A stretch of DNA of 12,851 nt, taken from positions 1 through 12,851 of the forward strand of contig JAWWAC010000074.1 in the NCBI GenBank assembly GCA_033721915.1, written 5' to 3'. The stretch comes from REBR01 sp033721915 (lineage in GTDB: Bacteria; Pseudomonadota; Gammaproteobacteria; Pseudomonadales; Oleiphilaceae). The notes below the pieces were generated by a model that saw only the letters and a list, made by a program, of their open reading frames with translations, searched no databases and had not been told where the DNA came from. The translations under genes and the position numbers were made by a program. Shown one piece after another: positions 1 to 6,323 of this stretch; positions within the stretch are counted from its first letter, which is position 1, and the number at the start of each line of letters is the position of its first letter.

Positions 1-1494
1 GCAGCTGCCGTTGGCGGGGGTGAATTCCTGGCTGCGCATATAGCTGAGACTGGCGTCGATCACCGTATTCTTCGACCAGCGGTAACCGAAACCCACCCCG
101 TACAGGGTCATTTCACCGATGGGAAAGAACAGGGATTTCTGGTCTTCGGGAATGGCATCATCCCGGAACTGAACGCCGGCCCTCAGATCCAGACGGTCCG
201 TGGCATGGATTTCGGCACCGAAGCCGAAGTTCCACACATCCTCAAACCCCTGGTTAATGCGCAGGCTGGTGGGTGTGGCGTTGTCCGGTGAGAGGATGCG
301 GGCGGCATTGAGCAATTCCAGCTCCCGGTCAAAATTGAATACAAGGGCGTCCTGACTGCTCAGATCCACAAAGTCCACATCCGCATTGAGTGTCAGAAAA
401 GGCAGCACCCGGATACTCACCCCCGTGGAAAACTGCTGGGGATAGGTCTGCTCCATGGACACATGGCCCGACTCCCTGGGCAGGCCGGAAGGCAGGCTGA
501 GTATGGCCGAGCCGATGGCCCCCAGCACGGAGCTGTTCACGCTCTGCCAGAACCCGGACCAGTCCTGGGTGTATTTCAGGTCATACTGGCCCCTGAGGTT
601 CATGTCGTCGCCGGAGGAGTAGTTGGCACCCCAGGTAAACCAGTCCGTGGGTTCCCAGAGCACACCCAGCTGATAGCTCAGGGAGAGGGATTGCTGCAGA
701 CTCATGTTCAGAACACCGATTTCCTCCCAGGGGCCCACCTTGCCGCCGCACAGGGCCAGCCAGGGGGCCAGTGGCTCCTGCTGCTCTTCGTCGCAGCCAA
801 AGGCGTCCTGCAGTGTCTCAGCCACCCCCAGCAGCATGTTCGGCGTTCTCGTGGACTGGTTGACCTCGAAGCCCTGGTGGGAAAAGTGGACACCGGCCGC
901 CGCCGAGAAATGGTCCGTGACCTTGTAGGCGACCGTGGGGGAAAAGTAGGTGAAACGCTGTATCACGGCCCCCTGTGGCTGGAAACGGGCCGGGTCCTTC
1001 TCGCTGCGGTAAAAACCTGCAGCGTTCTCCAGAAAGGCCGCATTGGCAAAGGTCAGTCGCGATCCGGGAGGCTGGATACTGAAGCCCGCCCCCAGAGGTG
1101 CCGGATCGGGACCGTCCGGCAGCTCCAGCAGTCCGAAACCCGGAAGAAAGATGGGAAACTGGGTGGTCCGGCTTTTCTTGCCCGCCACCGGGTCATTCTC
1201 CCGGCATGAAATACCGAAAATGGCGCAGTCTTCCGGGGCATGGAAGTCTGCCTCAAAAACCGTGTCCACCAGACTGCCGGAGAGTTCCAGCTGGCGCCCT
1301 TTCAGACGGGTCAGACCGGCCGGGTTGCGGCGAATGGCCATGATGCCCGGAGGGTCCGCCGTGATCGCATTACCCAGTGCCGCGGCCTTGGGATGCACCA
1401 GCACATGGTGACTGAACTGGGCACTGGCGGGTAATGACACCAGAAACAGGCTGCTGAGCAGCGCCGCAGTCATGGAAATGCCGGCAATTCTCAT
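1..1494 (-). CDS. OMPP1/FadL-family outer-membrane protein, partial (3' end beyond left edge)
   Basis: An open frame of 498 codons runs from ATG at 1494 to the left edge without a stop, so the C-terminus is missing. Translation gives a signal peptide (MRIAGISMTA..., likely cut after LPASA, residue 25), then a mature start QFSHHVLVHPKAAALGNA and the RRNPAGLTRL stretch (residues 55-64) typical of FadL/OMPP1/TodX proteins. After that come alternating aromatic and polar strands (for example GVLWEPTDWFTWGANYSSGD and VGFGYRWSKNTVIDASLSY). FadL-type barrels let hydrophobic compounds such as long-chain fatty acids or aromatic hydrocarbons across the outer membrane through a lateral opening. The substrate here cannot be told. 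Two close Cys pairs (90/97 and 234/249) could form loop disulfides. The start is chosen because GAGGGAG lies 6 nt upstream and the signal peptide fits; ATG at 1473 is the alternative. The gene follows the beta-barrel gene by 34 nt with no terminator, so the two are probably co-transcribed. Confidence 0.93.
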   Translation of the reverse strand, partial: MRIAGISMTAALLSSLFLVSLPASAQFSHHVLVHPKAAALGNAITADPPGIMAIRRNPAGLTRLKGRQLELSGSLVDTVFEADFHAPEDCAIFGISCRENDPVAGKKSRTTQFPIFLPGFGLLELPDGPDPAPLGAGFSIQPPGSRLTFANAAFLENAAGFYRSEKDPARFQPQGAVIQRFTYFSPTVAYKVTDHFSAAAGVHFSHQGFEVNQSTRTPNMLLGVAETLQDAFGCDEEQQEPLAPWLALCGGKVGPWEEIGVLNMSLQQSLSLSYQLGVLWEPTDWFTWGANYSSGDDMNLRGQYDLKYTQDWSGFWQSVNSSVLGAIGSAILSLPSGLPRESGHVSMEQTYPQQFSTGVSIRVLPFLTLNADVDFVDLSSQDALVFNFDRELELLNAARILSPDNATPTSLRINQGFEDVWNFGFGAEIHATDRLDLRAGVQFRDDAIPEDQKSLFFPIGEMTLYGVGFGYRWSKNTVIDASLSYMRSQEFTPANGSC

Positions 1495-1528
1495 AGAACG
1501 CTCCCTCGTATACCGTCTGGCCATGGCG

Positions 1529-2545
1529 TCAGGAGCCGGACAGTCCGCTGATATTGATGGGCAGTGAGATTCCCACGGAAAAATCCGGGGCGGCATGGGT
1601 CAGGCCAAAGCCGACGCTGGTATTGACGATGGTGTTGTCACTGACACGGGTGCCCAGTGAGAAATTGACGATCCCCGCCATCTGGTCACGGGCCCTGGCG
1701 CTGGATCCGTCACGGAAATTCAGCTGTGTCTCGTCGTTGTAGGAGAACTGGGCCGAGAGGCTCAGTGAGATGTCGTAGGAGAGTGAGTAGGCAAAGCCGC
1801 CGGAACCGGAGACGCCGATCCCCGGCTCCACCTGCTCGAGAACGCGCCCCCCGCGTACCTGATTCAGGCCGGCTTCCTTGAAGTTATGGGTGCCGCTGAA
1901 GGAGCCGAACAGCACCACCGGGTCCAGCACCCTGGACAGGCTGACCCCCAGGGACACCGAGTAATAACCGCTGCCGGTTGAGAGCTGGCGATCCACATCG
2001 ATTTCAAAGGGGCTGACACCGGTCTTGCTGGTGAGGGTGGAGAACAGGGTCAGTGACGCCCGCCCCGGCCTGTGAGGGCGCGGCTGCCAGCGGGTGGTGA
2101 TGGCCAGATCCCCCACATCGTAGACGGACAGGTTCTCCTCGGTGTCGAACTTGGTTACCAGCGGCACCCGGATACCCAGGGTCAGGTTGTTCAGAAGCCC
2201 GTAGTCGTAATTGAAGGTATTGGTGAAGTTGTGGGTGGCCTCAGGGGCGACATCGGCGTTGCGGATACTGTCGTCCTGGATTTCCAGATCCAGTCGCTGG
2301 TCCGAGGAGAAGGCGTAGTCAAAGGAGTAGTTGAGAGAGTGGTGCCCCTGGCGGATCAGGGTGTATCGCCTCTCGGTGGCCCTGAAGACCTCCTCCAGCT
2401 GTTGCGTGCTGTCTTCGTCGTCTTCCTGCTTGGCCAGGGCCTGACGGGCTTCGTCCACATCAGTGGCAAATACCGTTGTCGGCAGCCATAACAACGCCAC
2501 ACCGATGACTGCGAGCAACCTGTAACCCAAAACCCAATGATTCAT
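1529..2545 (-). CDS. outer-membrane beta-barrel transporter-like protein (Phenol_MetA_deg / FapF-like)
   Basis: 338 residues. A signal peptide (residues 1-27, cut after TTVFA) is followed by an acidic, Gln/Glu-rich stretch (about 28-60, containing AKQEDDEDSTQQLEEVFRA) predicted by eye to be helical or coiled coil. The rest is a run of alternating strands (HSLNYSFDYAF, LTLGIRVPLV, YSVSLGVSLSRV, YSLSYDISLSLSAQFSY, FSVGISLPINI) as in a beta-barrel. The layout resembles the proteins annotated as 'transporter' in the phenol-degradation MetA family. It also resembles FapF, the trimeric amyloid-secreting porin of Pseudomonas with an N-terminal coiled coil and a 12-strand barrel. That link rests on architecture and the neighbouring C39 gene, not on an alignment. 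The RBS GGGAG sits 5 nt before the ATG. It lies 93 nt downstream of the C39 gene and 34 nt upstream of the FadL-type gene. An export role for a peptide or protein substrate is inferred, not shown. Confidence 0.85.
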   Translation of the reverse strand: MNHWVLGYRLLAVIGVALLWLPTTVFATDVDEARQALAKQEDDEDSTQQLEEVFRATERRYTLIRQGHHSLNYSFDYAFSSDQRLDLEIQDDSIRNADVAPEATHNFTNTFNYDYGLLNNLTLGIRVPLVTKFDTEENLSVYDVGDLAITTRWQPRPHRPGRASLTLFSTLTSKTGVSPFEIDVDRQLSTGSGYYSVSLGVSLSRVLDPVVLFGSFSGTHNFKEAGLNQVRGGRVLEQVEPGIGVSGSGGFAYSLSYDISLSLSAQFSYNDETQLNFRDGSSARARDQMAGIVNFSLGTRVSDNTIVNTSVGFGLTHAAPDFSVGISLPINISGLSGS

Positions 2546-2589
2546 ACCGGCTCCCTATTCTCTGCCCTGCAGTGTCTGACTGTGTCTGT

Positions 2590-2637
2590 CCGTGGTGACA
2601 CGGCAGTGGTCTGGTTTCTGACGGTGCGGTCACCGTC
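2590..2637 (-). other. intercistronic hairpins between the C39 gene and the barrel gene
   Basis: Directly after the C39 stop codon the mRNA can form a perfect 7-bp stem (GACGGTG/CACCGTC, arms 2620-2626 and 2631-2637, 4-nt loop). A second 5-bp stem (CCGTG/CACGG) lies at 2590-2603. Neither is followed by a U-run on the minus strand, so these are more likely mRNA-stability or processing structures than terminators. Confidence 0.45.
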
Positions 2638-2638
2638 A

Positions 2639-3439
2639 CTAGCGACGACGGAAGTGCAGCTTCTTGCGTGTGTTCTCGACGCTGCCGTCAGGATTGTTTT
2701 TCTGCCTTTCCAGCTCGTTGCGGATATCCCACTGCAGAGACTCGTGGAAAGGCTCGAATTCCATCCGGGCGTGCAGTGTCAGTGTCTGGTCATCGATGTA
2801 GCGCAGGTCCTCTTCCCGCAAAGCCAGGCCGTTGACCGGCTCCTCCTCTCCGGGAAACACAATGAACAGGACGTTGTCCGCCCAGACTTCACGGAACCGG
2901 CTGATGGTGAAGGAAATGTTGCCGACGGCCGGATCCGCAGCGAATACGCGACCGTCGCGGATCTCACGCACCACCACGAAATGCTCGAAGCCGGCGTATT
3001 GGATGGGCACTATGGCCGGGTGATCCAGCTCGGCCAGGTCTTTCAGCTCTGCCCTGAACCCCCCCGAGGGGAAGCCCATGGCGGTCATCAGTCGTTTCAT
3101 GTCGAGCAGTGAGAAGGCACGGCGCTGGACAATCCGTTCCGTTTCTCCGTAGCGGAGCAGCGCCTCCATGACCTGGCGCTCATCCGCCTCAACGCCCAGG
3201 TAATAGCGCAATATCGTCGTCAGTGAGGCTGCGCCGCAGCTGTAGTCGTAGGCCTGGCGCACCAGATTGCGGAACTGCTGTTTGGCCAGTGGCTCCAGCT
3301 GGTAACGCTCCAGCAGGACCCGCTCGGAGGTGTCCACCCGGACCTCCTGGACCACGGCCCCCTGGGGGTGGGGCTCCACCTCGGCGATTTCCTGGAAAAT
3401 TGTCATGCCCAGTAGTGAGCCTGCCAGTGCGAAAATCAT
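2639..3439 (-). CDS. C39-family (FapD-like) periplasmic cysteine peptidase homologue
   Basis: 266 residues from ATG 3439. The peptidase signature RQAYDYSCGAASLTTILRYY lies at residues 61-80. It gives the oxyanion Gln62, nucleophile Cys68, then His153 (FEHFVVV) and Asp169 (FAADPAVG), so the full C39 catalytic set is present and an active enzyme is expected. C39 peptidases usually cleave leader peptides after double Gly in ABC exporters. This one has no ABC transporter domains and an N-terminal hydrophobic segment (residues 1-15), like the stand-alone periplasmic FapD type. The C-terminus is very basic (RKKLHFRRR). The frame is open back to GTG 3568, but the extra 43 codons consist of the repeat array and have no convincing RBS. 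ATG 3439 is preferred, although its hydrophobic segment lacks the usual basic N-region, so the start is uncertain. The gene is transcribed after the ppiD terminator and heads a likely three-gene operon. Confidence 0.85.
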   Translation of the reverse strand: MIFALAGSLLGMTIFQEIAEVEPHPQGAVVQEVRVDTSERVLLERYQLEPLAKQQFRNLVRQAYDYSCGAASLTTILRYYLGVEADERQVMEALLRYGETERIVQRRAFSLLDMKRLMTAMGFPSGGFRAELKDLAELDHPAIVPIQYAGFEHFVVVREIRDGRVFAADPAVGNISFTISRFREVWADNVLFIVFPGEEEPVNGLALREEDLRYIDDQTLTLHARMEFEPFHESLQWDIRNELERQKNNPDGSVENTRKKLHFRRR

Positions 3440-3466
3440 GAGTGTCCCAGGTCCATTGTTTTTGAC

Positions 3467-3561
3467 GGCACTATTATTGAAGGCACTGATGCCCGTCTTG
3501 AGGGCACTGATGCCTGCTTTTTGATGGCACGAATGCCCGCCGTTGTTTCGGCACAATACCC
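3467..3561 (-). repeat. degenerate tandem array of 21-24-nt units, core GGCATCAGTGCC
   Basis: On the minus strand about five units follow one another: GGTATTGTGCC (from 3561), GGCATTCGTGCC (3537-3526), GGCATCAGTGCC (3514-3503), GGCATCAGTGCC (3493-3482) and a partial AATAGTGCC (ending 3467). Each is followed by a spacer of the type NTCAANAN. The best core is itself an imperfect dyad (GGCA/TGCC). Steps between cores are 24, 23, 21 and 15 nt. The array lies just upstream of the preferred C39 start, within the extended open frame. It may be a set of regulator-binding sites, since about two helical turns separate the cores. If translation starts at GTG 3568 it would instead encode a short repeat (GISALKT, GISAFNN). 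Confidence 0.6.
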
Positions 3562-3665
3562 AAAACACGCCAGGGTGAAAGATAACTGGTCCTCAAATCA
3601 GGGGAGGCTAAGTGCTTAATAAAGAGGGAAAATGGGTCGGGCTTGCGGTTTTGTGACGCAGCCAT

Positions 3666-3697
3666 AAAAAAACCCGCGAAGGGCTTTCGCGGGTTTT
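3666..3697 (-). terminator. intrinsic terminator of ppiD
   Basis: Arms 3669-3680 and 3686-3697 form a 12-bp perfect stem (AAAACCCGCGAA/TTCGCGGGTTTT) with a 5-nt loop. On the minus strand it ends in a run of seven T. It lies 36 nt beyond the ppiD stop. The opposite strand also has four T after the stem, so weak bidirectional action is possible. Confidence 0.9.
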
Positions 3698-3732
3698 ACG
3701 GGAGGATGCCCCCCGGGGGGTCCGGCAGAAAC

Positions 3733-5607
3733 CTACTGGCGATCAATCTCCGCCTGCTGGCGGAGCTGCTCCACGTAGAAGGCGTAGGCCGCCTGACCGT
3801 GTCGCTGTGCCAGTGAGTCGCGCATGTTGGCTGTCAGCATCTGAGTGGCCATTTCATCGCCACTGGTCACCTTGTCCAGCTTCACCAGGGCCACGCCACC
3901 GGGAACCGCCACCGAGTCGTAGTAACTGCCCTCCTCTGGCGGACGTGGCATGGCAAAGACCGCCTCACGCACTACCGCGGACACCTGCTGGCTGTTGCGG
4001 TCCACGGACTCGTGACGCTGCCACTGGGCGTCCAGTGAGTCGGCCAGGTCGTCCATGGCCGCCTCCCCCTGATCGCGCAGTGTGGCCAGGTACTCCCCGG
4101 CCTCGGACTCCAGGGTGTCCCTCAGCTTGCGGGACCGCAGACGGTCCCGGATCCGGTCACGCACTTCCGCCAGCTCCAGCTGGGCGGCGGGGTGGTATTC
4201 CCGCACACGGGCCACAATGGCCCGGTCCTGGTCGATTTCCACCGGCTCGGTATTGAAATCGTCTTTCAGCACCTCGTCACTGAAGATCTCACGGATCAGT
4301 CCGGGGTGATCGAATGGCGGTTCGTTATTCTCGCGGGTAACACCATCACGGGTCTGGATGTCGGCGTTAATCAGCTCCGCCGGTGCCTCAAGATCGTATT
4401 CCGCATAGGCCAGTTCGGCCAGTTCAACGCTTTTCTCGGCAAATAGCCGACCGGCCTTCTCCCGGGCCGCTTCACGACGGAGCTCCTCTTCCATCTCGGC
4501 AAAGGAGGGAATCTCTGGAGACTCCACGTCCAGCAGCTTGATAAAGTGACGGCCGAACTGGGTGGTCACCGGGCCGACCACATCACCGGGGGCTTCCAGG
4601 TCGAACAGGGCTTCGCTGAACGCCTCGTCGTAGCTGTCGGGGGTGGCAAAACCCAGCTCACCGCCCTGCTCCGCGGAGCCGCTGTCATCGGAATACTCCC
4701 GGGCCAGCTCGGCAAAATCACGCCCTTCGTCCAGTGCCTCAGCCACGGTCTGCACCGTCTCGTCCGCCCCTTCACCGTCGCTGATCAGGATGTGGGCGGC
4801 GTTGCGCTCCGCCCTGGACTCCATCTGCTCCACTCGGCGCTGATACAGCTCACGGACATCGGACTCGTCCACCTCGACCTGTTCCACCAGATTGTCGATA
4901 TTGAGTTCAATCCAGGCCACATCGGCTCTCTCGGGGCGCTTGAATTCGTCCTGGTTGGCCTCGTAGTACTCCACGATTTCCTGATCGGTCACTCCGACCC
5001 GGTCCGCCACCTGCTCAAAGGGCACTTCCAGCACCGAGAAGGTTCTTGTCTGGGTGAACAGGCTGGCTATGTGAGAGGCTTCATCCTGCGTGGAGAAAGC
5101 GCTGCCTGAAACCACGGCCCGTACCAGCTGTGTCAGCTGATCCCGCTTTATGGCCTGGCGGAACTCTTCCACGGTCATGCCCTGGTTGCGCACCGCCTGG
5201 CGGAAACGTTCCGGGCTGAAACGCCCGTCCACCTGAAAGGCCTCCTGTTCGGTGATCATCCGGTCCACGTCCTGCTCGGACATCTCCAGACCCCGCTCCT
5301 GCACGTCCAGCTCCAGCAGCTTCTGCTGAATCAGCCCCTCCAGTACGGAGCTGCGCAGTTCGTCCTGGTCAATGCGACTCGGGTCGGGACGGTCCATCTG
5401 AGCCAGCCTCTGCTGCCGCTCGATCTGGATCCTGCGCTGGAATTCGCGCTCGGTAATCGGCTCACCGCTGACGGTGGCCACCTCAGGCTCACCACCGAAA
5501 CCGCCCACAATCGCATCCATCCCCCAGATGGACAGGGAGAGGATCAAGACGACGATGATCGTCTTGGCGATCATTCCCTGGGCATTGTCACGAATATCTT
5601 GCAGCAT
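3733..5607 (-). CDS. ppiD: PpiD, membrane-anchored periplasmic folding factor (SurA-N and PPIC domains)
   Basis: 624 residues, almost the length of E. coli PpiD (623). A short cytoplasmic N-terminus (MLQDIRDNAQGMIAK) leads into one transmembrane segment (about 15-36). Then follow a SurA_N-type chaperone region (about 40-200) and a parvulin PPIC domain (about 268-361) with AAHILIS, GGELGFA and FGRHFIKLLD, and finally a charged C-terminal region. PpiD sits in the inner membrane near the Sec translocon and helps newly exported proteins fold. In E. coli the parvulin domain has little or no prolyl isomerase activity, and I did not test the active-site residues here. The protein is strongly acidic (many D/E). 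The RBS GGGGG lies 4 nt before the ATG. The gene follows tRNA-Asp and its terminator, so it needs its own promoter in the 56 nt before the start; none is clear to me. Confidence 0.96.
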   Translation of the reverse strand: MLQDIRDNAQGMIAKTIIVVLILSLSIWGMDAIVGGFGGEPEVATVSGEPITEREFQRRIQIERQQRLAQMDRPDPSRIDQDELRSSVLEGLIQQKLLELDVQERGLEMSEQDVDRMITEQEAFQVDGRFSPERFRQAVRNQGMTVEEFRQAIKRDQLTQLVRAVVSGSAFSTQDEASHIASLFTQTRTFSVLEVPFEQVADRVGVTDQEIVEYYEANQDEFKRPERADVAWIELNIDNLVEQVEVDESDVRELYQRRVEQMESRAERNAAHILISDGEGADETVQTVAEALDEGRDFAELAREYSDDSGSAEQGGELGFATPDSYDEAFSEALFDLEAPGDVVGPVTTQFGRHFIKLLDVESPEIPSFAEMEEELRREAAREKAGRLFAEKSVELAELAYAEYDLEAPAELINADIQTRDGVTRENNEPPFDHPGLIREIFSDEVLKDDFNTEPVEIDQDRAIVARVREYHPAAQLELAEVRDRIRDRLRSRKLRDTLESEAGEYLATLRDQGEAAMDDLADSLDAQWQRHESVDRNSQQVSAVVREAVFAMPRPPEEGSYYDSVAVPGGVALVKLDKVTSGDEMATQMLTANMRDSLAQRHGQAAYAFYVEQLRQQAEIDRQ

Positions 5608-5663
5608 TTTTCCCCCAAGCTGGCGCTGGTATTGGTGCCACCGGAGATTCCGACGGGCTTAAC

Positions 5664-5691
5664 AAAAAAAGGCGCACCCTGTGGATGCGCC
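5664..5691 (-). terminator. intrinsic terminator after hupB/tRNA-Asp
   Basis: On the minus strand a 9-bp stem (GGCGCATCC/GGGTGCGCC, one T-G pair, loop ACA; arms 5683-5691 and 5671-5679) is followed by seven T (5670-5664). It begins 9 nt after the CCA end of the tRNA and separates it from ppiD. Confidence 0.92.
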
Positions 5692-5699
5692 CATGGATC

Positions 5700-5776
5700 T
5701 GGCGGAGCGGACGGGACTCGAACCCGCGACCCCCGGCGTGACAGGCCGGTATTCTAACCGACTGAACTACCGCTCC
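5700..5776 (-). tRNA. tRNA-Asp(GTC)
   Basis: 77 nt with encoded CCA. The acceptor arm GGAGCGG/CCGCTCC pairs fully. The anticodon stem is CCGGC/GCCGG around loop CTGTCAC, giving anticodon GTC. The T arm is GCGGG-TTCGAGT-CCCGT, with the last pair G-T, and the discriminator base is G, as usual for tRNA-Asp. It starts 32 nt after the hupB stop with no terminator between, so it is probably cut out of the hupB transcript. Confidence 0.98.
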
Positions 5777-5808
5777 TGCAGCTTTACCGGTCCGTTTGAA
5801 TCCGGTTG

Positions 5809-6081
5809 TTACTTGACCGCATCCTTCAGGGCTTTACCGGCTTTGAAGCTGGGCACCTTGGACGCCTTGATCTGGATCTCAGCACCGGTCTGAGGGTTAC
5901 GGCCAGTACGTGCAGCCCGTTCCTTCACCGCAAATGTACCAAAGCCGATCAGGGTGACCTGGTCGCCTTTTTTCAGTGAGTCGGTAATAGAGCCCACCAT
6001 GGCATCCAGAGCACGGCCGGCGGCGGCTTTGGAAATGTCTGCAGAATCTGCGATAGCGTCGATCAGTTCGGACTTGTTCAC
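5809..6081 (-). CDS. hupB: HU DNA-binding protein, beta subunit type
   Basis: 90 residues, the standard HU length. The N-terminal helices (MNKSELIDAIADSADISKAA) form the dimer body. The core IGFGTFAVKERAARTGRNPQ leads into the DNA-gripping beta arm, with the conserved RNPQTG at residues 61-66; Pro63 is the residue known to intercalate into DNA. The C-terminus FKAGKALKDAVK is typical. HU dimers bend and compact DNA and help replication, recombination and transcription. The position between lon and ppiD is the classic place for hupB rather than hupA. A strong promoter sits right after lon (6279-6308), giving a leader of about 190 nt. The RBS is AAGGGG about 9 nt before the start, which I read as GTGAAC at 6081 from the minus sequence TTTAGTGTGAACAAG, with M as the initiating residue. 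tRNA-Asp follows closely and probably shares the transcript. Confidence 0.98.
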   Translation of the reverse strand: MNKSELIDAIADSADISKAAAGRALDAMVGSITDSLKKGDQVTLIGFGTFAVKERAARTGRNPQTGAEIQIKASKVPSFKAGKALKDAVK

Positions 6082-6272
6082 ACTAAACCCCTTAGATTTC
6101 TGATTAGATGTTTGAGCTTGTGGTACTGGGCGACCCGACTATGGCACAGGCCTGTCGGGAATTCCACGGAAGATTCAAGCTCACACGGATTACAAAGAAT
6201 CCCGCAGCCACTGCCTGTGGCTACTTGCGCAATACGGTGCCAGGTCCCGCAGACACAGCCCGCCGCAAGGCG
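6082..6272 (-). promoter_or_regulatory. long 5' leader of hupB with hairpins
   Basis: About 190 nt separate the predicted transcript start from the HU start codon. I see a 5' end stem (6273-6260), a 6-bp stem AGCCAC/GTGGCT with a 5-nt loop (6206-6222), and a perfect 10-bp palindrome ACAGGCCTGT (6146-6155). No convincing reading frame or known riboswitch is visible. A second promoter may lie here (CATAGT at about 6142-6137 with no good -35), as hupB has several promoters in E. coli. Confidence 0.4.
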
Positions 6273-6278
6273 GTTTAC

Positions 6279-6308
6279 GTTATACCAACGGCCTGTGAGA
6301 CCTGTCAA
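6279..6308 (-). promoter_or_regulatory. sigma70-type promoter of hupB
   Basis: On the minus strand TTGACA (6308-6303), a perfect -35, is followed after 18 nt by TATAAC (6284-6279), one base from the -10 consensus. The -35 begins 15 nt after the lon stop. The start point would be near 6272, so a small hairpin (CCGCC-TTGC-GGCGG, 6273-6260) would lie at the very 5' end of the mRNA. Confidence 0.85.
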
Positions 6309-6323
6309 TAACACCGGTACGGG

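Noticed and set aside
463..1209. 248-codon plus-strand open frame
   Set aside because: It lies opposite the FadL-type gene, whose translation shows a signal peptide and family motifs; the plus-strand product has none.
3541..3590. Sigma54-type promoter before the C39 gene (TGGCGTG...GGGTA)
   Set aside because: The -24 element is partly matched, but the -12 TTGC is missing.
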